DNA of 64,000 nt from Eudorina sp. 2006-703-Eu-15 (taxonomy: Eukaryota > Chlorophyta > Chlorophyceae > Chlamydomonadales > Volvocaceae): the NCBI GenBank assembly GCA_003117195.1, contig BDSI01000095.1, forward strand, positions 62,001 to 126,000, read 5' to 3'. The position numbers and the translations under genes are program-made. The notes under the pieces were generated by a model. That model saw nothing but the letters and a program-made list of their open reading frames with translations. It made no database searches and was not told the origin of the DNA. This document shows positions 57,401-64,000 of this stretch, one piece after another (within the stretch, counting starts at the first letter, position 1; the number at the start of each line of letters is the position of its first letter).

Positions 57401-59506
57401 ATGCCTCAGGCCGAGCACTTCGACGCGGGAGTACGGCATTGGCTGCTGCAGCTGCAGCTCCTGTTCGGCGAGCTGTGCGCGGTGTCTGCGCTGCACGCCA
57501 TTGAGACGGCGGCCAATCTGGAGGTGAGGGAGGGGTGAGGGGAGCGGGCATCGTCGCCCGCTCCCGGAGGTGGCTGACTGCTGCCGGACTGCAGCAGTGC
57601 ACAGCTGCCAAGAAGTGTTGCCGCTGGGCCGCTGGGCCTTATTGCTGAAGAGAAGCTTCTGCCGCCCAGTGCCCGCAGCTTGGGTGCCGTACTCGAAACA
57701 GTTCAGTTTTCGCCTTTAGTTATCCTTTGTCTTGTCCGCTCCCCGTCCGTCGCGAAGATCGTCAACCGCACTCAACGCTGAGGCGCGGAGGCGCGGAGGC
57801 ACTGAGGCGCGGAGGCGTTGCTGAAGGGCTTGCTGGCAGACCCATGGGTCATTGCGCTGCGCCGCCGTCGCAGTCCCCGCGCATGTCATCGCCCTCAGCC
57901 CGCGCCCCTGACACCCAACCCGCACTCCTCGCACCGCCCCTCAACACGTCCTCACCACCCAACCCCTTCTCACCCTTCCTCCCTACCCCTACATGCGTAT
58001 GTCTGCCTGTCCTGTACTCCCTCCCTCACCCTCCCTCCCTCACCCACCCTCCTCACCCTCCCTCCCTCCCCAGGGTGTCCGGCGGATGAAGGCCTTCATC
58101 ACCACGCGCCTCATCGACCACTACGAGCAGATGGTGTGGGCCCAAGGTGGGCCCCCGCACTGGCCCCACGTCTCGATGTCCTCCGACCGGCCCTAGAGCG
58201 GTAGCCCTTGCGCCAATTTGCGGGTAACAACCGGACCACCAGACGTACATATGTACGTCTGGTGGTCCGGTTGTACCTCGCAATACGTACATGTGTACAA
58301 ATTACTAGGGCCTGGGCATCCGTACAGGGTTGCAGCACTGGGCGTTGAATTGAATCTTTGAATTAAAGTCAAAACCAGTAGTTCCCAAGGACCTCGCTGG
58401 TGTTGAGGCGGACACACGGGGGGGGGGGGGGCCGGCGCTTGGATGCCCTTGCAGTCGGGGGCGGAGTGGGGCGATCCGGGAGGCATTTGGCTGCCCTAAG
58501 GCAGCATGCTATGCCTGCAACGATACCTGTCGCGCCGCCCTCCTGCCCTCCTCGCCCTACCCCTCCCGACAGACCCTCAGGGCTACGCGATGCGCAAGCT
58601 GACGCCCGACCTGATCGCCGTCCTGGAGGAGCTGGTGCACAGCGACAAGGGGCTCAGGTAGGCCCACTGTGGGGGCTTCATTGACTGACTCCCCCAGTCC
58701 CCATGCTCTTGGGACGCCCACACGATGTCTTTAATGAGGAGAAGAAGAAGAAGAAGAAGAAGAAGCACACGATGTCTTTAATGAGGAGAAGAAGAAGAAG
58801 AAGCACACGATGTCTTTAATGAGGAGAAGAAGAAGAAGAAGAAGAAGAAGAAGAAGAAGAAGAACCCGCACGGTTTGTGTGATGTGGTCGTGCTCACCGG
58901 CCCCCTGACGTCGTCGATGACCCCCTCCCACCCCCCTGAAAATGTCTACCAATTTCCTGTACCCCTCTCCCCGCCCCGCTCTCCCACCCCTCCACCGCCA
59001 GGTGGACCCACTTCGACCCCAAGGTGCTGGACACCATACGCGAGATCCGCGCCCCGGACGCGGTGCGCACCCGCCTCAGCAAGCTGTGCGCCCAAGAGCT
59101 CAACGGCGTGCAGAACGTGCCCGCCTACCTCTACACGCTGCTGTCCAAGCGCGGCAAGACCGCCAAGCAGGCGGCCGCGCAGAAGCAGATGCAGGAGCTG
59201 GCGCTGCGGATGGCGGCGGTGCAGGGCGTGAACATGGGCGTGGGCGTGGGCGGACTGGGCCTGGCGGCGCTGGGCGGCGTCGGCGTCGGCGGCGCCGCGG
59301 GTGCGCCGTACGGCGGCGGCGGTGGTGGGTACGGCGGCGCCCCGGGCGCGGGTGCGGGTGCGGGTGTGGGTATGTACGGCGGCGGTGCGGGGGCGGGGAT
59401 GTACGGCACGGGCGCGGGTGCATACGGCGCGGGCTCGGGCGCGTATGGTGCTGGCGCGGGCGGGCTGGGCCAGCTGGGTGGTTACACTGGGATGTTTGGT
59501 ATGTGA
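54408..59506 (+). CDS. Protein with tandem hnRNP Q acidic-domain-like modules and Gly/Tyr-rich tail, 896 aa
   Basis: Likely RNA-metabolism or RNP-granule protein (inference). Seven phase-consistent exons: 54408-55013, 55448-55489, 55717-56982, 57410-57523, 58074-58146, 58573-58657, 59002-59506. The N-terminal 200 residues are Ser/Gln/Ala-rich after a short start (MEMVVNTKLN). DVCRATVRDMLKDVLLETLP (about 193-212) is helical. The middle 400 residues are Gly/Ala/Pro low complexity, with one structured island (LLLTLLQQHPNLVDCLQQNP, about 424-443) resembling an STI1-type motif. From about 615 come two related helical modules. The first contains LSPAVRDKIQSVLDSCG, then AEHFDAGVRHWLL, then VRRMKAFITTRLIDHYEQM. 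The second contains LTPDLIAVLEELVHSDKGL, then THFDPKVLDTIREI, then NGVQNVPAYLYTLLSK. The second follows the hnRNP Q/R acidic-domain pattern (FD..., then V-N..AYL). The C terminus is GAGMYG/GAYGAG repeats. No RRM or KH domain is present. Confidence 0.8.
58227..58274. repeat. Perfect 48-nt palindrome in an intron
   Basis: The 24-base arm at 58227-58250 is followed without spacer by its exact reverse complement at 58251-58274; the centre reads GTACATATGTAC. It lies in intron 58147-58572 of the acidic-domain protein gene, about 80 bases after the donor. Confidence 0.95.
58719..58863. repeat. Triplicated unit with (GAA)n tracts in an intron
   Basis: Three copies of CACACGATGTCTTTAATGAG, each followed by an expanding (GAA/AGA)n run, begin at 58719, 58766 and 58804. 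The last purine run reaches about 58863. All are in intron 58658-59001. Confidence 0.92.
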
Positions 59507-59656
59507 GGCCCGGGTAGGTGGCCCATGGGTCAGTGACCCATGGGTCGGGCGCCACGTAAGCCCAGCTTGGTATGTGAGTGCGGCGCGGGTCACCTGGGTG
59601 GGTGGTGGCCCATGGGTAAGTAATCCATGGGTCGGGCGCCACGTAAGCTGGCGCCT
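59496..59656. repeat. Duplicated block across the stop codon and 3' region
   Basis: GGTGGCCCATGGGT…GGGCGCCACGTAAG occurs at 59517-59560 and again at 59604-59647 with few changes. The terminal coding sequence TTGGTATGTGAG (ending in the stop) recurs at about 59567-59578, so the duplication seems to have included the end of the coding region. Confidence 0.8.
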
Positions 59657-62600
59657 AATGGCCGCACGGGTCGGCGGCTCGCGGCGCTTTGTTGGGAACA
59701 AGCGGCATCGGCCGGGCCCTTGTCGTATGGGACAGGCGCGCCATCTGTGTAGAAATACGTTTCGGCGAAGTCTGTTCGTTTGATGGATCATGTTGTAGTT
59801 CTGACGGTTGGGTTGGGCGACGTGGAAGCACCGCGTATGTTGTGTGTGTGTGTGTGGTTGTGTTTCGCGGGTGATGCAGGGGTGTGTGTGTGCGTGTTTC
59901 GTTGCCCCCGGGGAGTTCCGGGGCCGCCAGCGGGTTTACGAAGGGGGAGAGTGCAGCGCCTAGCACCACCATTCAGCGAGCAACAAGGGGAGCAATGAAA
60001 GAAGTGAAAAGTGGTTGGTGAGGTGGAGGGGTGGAGGGGTTGATCGCGACCGGGCGCGCCAACGGACGGCGGGCGCGGGCGGCGCTCGGGACGAGCCCCT
60101 GATGAATGCCGTACGACAGAACAGGGACCCGTGGGTCGTCGTTCACCGAACTGGCGTCGACCGGCCGCTCAGATGTTGGGTGGTACGGCGCCGAGTGGTT
60201 GTCATGTGAGGGACGGGTTCGTTAGCGGTTAGCGGTTAATGGTTGGCAGTTGGTTGCGCGGGTCAAGGGCGACGACATGCGTGCTTCGTTTCGGCGCTTT
60301 CATGAATTCTTAGGTTCCCTCGAAAAGGAATCGCCGTCCGTGCCTGTACGGCACCGGCATGACGTACGAACGGTACGAGCGGTTCGTGGTTGGGCAATGT
60401 CTGCGCGGCGGCGACGGCGACGAAACCCTTTGGCGGCGACTTCGCCACTGGCTTTTCCGTGTCTTTCGTGCGCCCCCAAATCATTGACATGAGTCGTGCG
60501 GAAAGAGTCAAGTTGGGGGCCTTACGCGCAGCTCGGGACAGGCGAAGCGAATCGATCGGACCGGTGGCGTTTGGGGGGACAGGGGGAGGCCCCTCGGGCG
60601 CCTCGATGGTGCCCAAAGTTGAGGGGAGTTCGCGCGGGAATGGGAATGGGTCGTGGCGGGAATGGGGTGCTGGTGCTCCGATCGAGCGCGTCGACAAGAC
60701 TACTTCTGTTGTACACTGTCGTACACCGTATGTACGGACGTGCGTGTGTGTATGTGTATGTGTTGTTTTGATGTGGTACACGTATTGTTGTGGATGGGTC
60801 GGTGGGTGAGTCCAGGGTGTGTTCAGGCCGTTTTCATCGACCGCTGATCATCATTGTCGTACAGGCAGAGTTTCTCTTTTTGTTTTTCTTTTCGGTGTCC
60901 TCATCTTGACCGGGCGTCTCACACGCACGCACGCACGCACACATACACAGAGCGTTGGCACGCGGCACACATAGAAGCATACACACACATGCGGGTGTGG
61001 TAACACACGGGGGTGGGCTACATTCTCCTAAATACGCACACACACACACACGGGGGTTGCAATTCTAAACACACACACACACACTGGTTCCACGCGAAAT
61101 GGGGGGACGATTCGGTCAGCGCGGGTGATTCGACGGGTTTTCTGTGGGGGGGATACGTGGCTGAGATCTTCTGATTTCTGACGAATTTGACACCACACAC
61201 CGACTATGTTTTCCCATTTCGAGAAGGTATTAGGTATTCGGAACTGGGGTCAATGTACGGTATTCAAGGGCGCGAGGTCCGGCGTGATGCAATGCAACGG
61301 GGCTACGTGGGAGACCTACGGAAGCCGGAGCCGGAGCCAAATCCAGATTGGGAAAGGGCGGGGGCTTGCGGCGTTGGGGACAATGAGCATCCATGCAGTC
61401 GGGGTGAACCATCCGCCGGCAGTTGCTTGTGGGGTGCGGTCCCGGGGGGCCGCTCGTCGCGAGTGAAAAGCAACACGGTTTCGAGTTGCAATTGATATAT
61501 TTCGGGCGCGCCAGGTCCTGCTCCCCCGTTTGTTGCGGTTGCGGTTACGCAATGCTGCTGACCCGTTGTCCACCCGGGGTTGCGTCCGGTTCTGTTGCCA
61601 GCGGCGCCAACTCGTCGTCGTTGGCGGATGACGACGCACCACGACGACGAGTGTGTGAGGGGCTGAGGGCGGGAGGCCCGGAGCTTTTGAGGTGTGCAGC
61701 ATGTGAGACCTGTGACGAGGATGGTAGGAAAGGAACCGGAGCGGGGGCGGGGCGGGGGCGTGGTGGCAGAGGCAGGTAGTGCGCAGAGGTGGCGCGGGGG
61801 TCGGGGCGTCTCCTCGGGGTTCGATGGATGACTGTCAGCACCCTTCACACCAACCATTTCATTTGGGTTTCTGTAACCACACATCTCATGGGCTGTCCTC
61901 TCATTCCGGCCTGCGCGCTAAAGGAAAGATAATTCCTCTGCTCGGCATGGGCCGGAACCGCTTACTCGGCCGCCGGGACGTCGAGGCGGAGCTTCCAGGT
62001 AAGGGCGCAACAGCCAATGTCGCTGCACACGATTCGACCACGCCCACGGGAGCTGACGCGCCCTTCGCGTGTCAATCATCGAGAGCTCCGTATCGCTAAG
62101 GCGCTAGGACCGATTCGCATCGTGCGCGCTCGGATCGACGCCACCGGAGAGCCTCCGGCATGTTTGTGCAGGGCTGGAAGATGCCCAACGAAACGGAGCG
62201 AGGGCGAACGAAGAGAGGGCCCTTGTAGGGCTGAATGTTTTCACCGGGTGGCGGCCCCGGTCTCCCCCAAACAGGACAAGAGAGGCTCCCAGGCAACCTC
62301 CCCAACCTCTCCTATTGATCGTCACCCCCGCCATGCAGCTCCGCCCCGCCCCGCACGGCGCTGACCTGACCGGCGCACCGTCTCAAATCCCCCCTCGCTG
62401 CGCATCCACAGCAAAATGAGCATAATCATCCCCGACGCCCGCTGTCGTGAACTCGCCCGTCAACTCAGAAGAATTCCGAGCCACTACACCTACACTAACC
62501 CGGTCTCAATACATGGTCAAGCAAAAGCGAAATTTCCGTACATGCCGTACGTGCTCGCAACGCAGCCACCTCATCGCCCATCAACCCCATGGCACACGAT

Positions 62601-63942
62601 CGGTTTGTCGTGTTCCGGGGAAACCGCTCCGTGGTGTAAGCACGCTATCGTATGCCGGTCCCGCTTGCAGCGCAAAGAAACACCGTACATTCCAACTCCG
62701 GTTATGCACCATGGTCGTGAGTTAAGGGTTTAGAAAACGACCCGCAGCCGGCTGCGGAGGACGCCCCTGGCGTTGCCGTTCCATTAACCCCCGGCCCATG
62801 TCCCGGCCCTGGCAATACATTCCACGCGGTTGCTCAGCACACGCGTCTTCCCTCTTCTGGTAAACGCGGGCAACACGGAATCTACGCACACTTCCAGGGA
62901 GCTGCATCCTGCCGCTAAGACACTGACGACCCAAGGGTCAGCACCCATCCCAACATGAGAACATGTCCGTCCGGTACGGCGACTGCCGTACGCCTACACA
63001 AGCGCTCGGTTCTCCTTCACACACACACACATACGCACACACAGAGGAGATTCCTCCCTGACGACCCACGGGCCTGACGCGAATGCCGGGCCCCGGCCAA
63101 AGCGGTTGGATGGTACCGCCGGTGTTGCTGCAGCAGCAGCAGCAGCAGCAGCAAGCACCCGCCGTTGACACCAACCGGTGGCTTGCGCACAGTCCGTCCT
63201 CAGGGGCCCTCAGGGGCGCAGGGCTCTCTTTCCCTTCCTGACGAGGCACCCAAGACACGGTCGGGCGTTCCTGGACCTCTCCTCCTCCTCCCCGCAGCCG
63301 CGTTAAGAGTCTCCGATGAAACCCAGTGCACAGTGCACCCCCGCCGCCAACACTTTCGATGGCCGACCCCTCCAGACCACCCACCGCCCTCCTATCGCTC
63401 CCAACCCCCCCGGAATGTAAGGATGGCCTGAACTACTCCCCAACGCACAGGTCCGTAATCTTGCCCGCTACATCCTCCCACACCCCCGTTCCCACGATAG
63501 CTCATTGACCGTACGGCAACACGGCTGCGACCCCTGCTATGCGGCTCGATCCAGAACGCGCAACCTGGAGACATAATACGTGAGTGGGATGCACTCGGAC
63601 GGGATTACTGCCTCCGGCAACATCCATCGCCGTGTCACGGGCCGCGGCACCGCGGCGCTTCCGCCACGCCGCCATCGGGAGCCGGCATCGGGAGCCGGCA
63701 GAACTAACCCCCTCCACGTCCCCTTGCTGCTTCCGCCGCTGTTCTGCACCAGCTGGACCGTAGCGTTGCCGCTGCTCTTGCCGCCGCCGCCGCTGCTGCT
63801 GCTGTTGTCCCCGGCTTCTGCGGGGATGCTTCCCGATGCGCCCGCACGCTCAGCCGCGGCCGCAGTCACCCGTTCCGGAGCGGGCGCGCAAAACCGGGCG
63901 ACGGTTGGTCGGCGCTCCTTCCCCCCAGCTCGGGGGCCTTAC
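59507..63942. other. Gene-poor region at the right of the window
   Basis: It should begin with the 3' UTR of the acidic-domain protein gene. It includes short CA/GT tracts (about 60900-61085, 63019-63042) and a (CAG)n run (about 63128-63153). No exon with both good splice sites and conserved character was found. The open frame at 62416-62733 (+, 105 codons) has no recognisable features. Confidence 0.5.
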
Positions 63943-64000
63943 ATGATAGGCAGCGCCGAGGTCCCCAGCCGCTCCGCGAGCGCCACATGCGCCCGGAGAA
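63943..64000 (-). CDS. Possible exon of a gene entering from the right edge (minus strand)
   Basis: Read on the minus strand, 64000-63943 encodes LRAHVALAERLGTSALPI, which is well-formed helical protein sequence, and stops at a GTAAGG donor (63942-63937). If spliced to the acceptor CCCCGCAG near 63817, it would run into poly-Gln sequence. The plus strand is also open here from about 63720 to the edge (GPYMIGSAEVPSRSAS), so strand is uncertain. Too short to assign a family. Confidence 0.3.

Noticed and set aside
62416..62733. 105-codon open frame starting MSIIIPDARCRELARQLRRI
   Set aside because: Composition drifts to random after the first 25 residues; no splice partners or recognisable motif. 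Left unannotated.

Overview
The window looks like nuclear DNA of a multicellular volvocine green alga (Volvox-like). The evidence is direct: high GC with AT-richer gaps, intron-rich genes with GTGAGN/GTGCGN donors and pyrimidine-GCAG acceptors, Ala/Gly/Pro/His low-complexity inserts in coding exons, many (CA)n/(GT)n and CTG/GAA tracts, abundant perfect palindromes (often with GTAC cores), a radial-spoke protein of the NDK–DPY30–IQ type, and a PAS-linked class III cyclase. There are no operons or Shine-Dalgarno sites. I built gene models by joining exons only where splice sites and codon phase both agree.

Layout. 1-3973: AT-richer spacer with a hairpin, a tRNA-like remnant and two abutting perfect palindromes. 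3974-14663 (+): 13-exon PAS/guanylyl cyclase, 1419 aa. 14664-23952: long gene-free stretch with microsatellites. 23953-about 26808 (-): candidate ciliary microtubule-associated protein. About 28979-33260 (+): membrane protein with three visible hydrophobic segments and a long low-complexity tail, 5' end unresolved. 35133-39783 (+): 9-exon truncated hemoglobin, 366 aa, with a myristoylation-type N terminus. 42688-44717 (-): radial spoke protein RSP23. 46179-52074 (+): 13-exon KIN17, with a tRNA-Val(CAC) gene in intron 10 and a GC-AG intron. 52152-53765 (+): two possible exons of an unrecognised gene. 54408-59506 (+): 7-exon protein, 896 aa, with two tandem helical modules resembling the hnRNP Q acidic domain and a Gly/Tyr-rich tail. 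59507-64000: mostly spacer, with an open reading frame running off the right edge on each strand.

Together: three of the genes are certainly or plausibly ciliary or cGMP-linked (guanylyl cyclase, MIP-like candidate, RSP23), and a heme protein of the truncated hemoglobin family lies about 20 kb from the cyclase. Any functional link between them is inference. RSP23 and KIN17 are divergently transcribed from a shared spacer of about 1.5 kb. The strongest candidates for something undescribed are the acylated, extended truncated hemoglobin, the tandem acidic-domain protein, the unrecognised membrane protein and the palindromes and hairpins inside introns.
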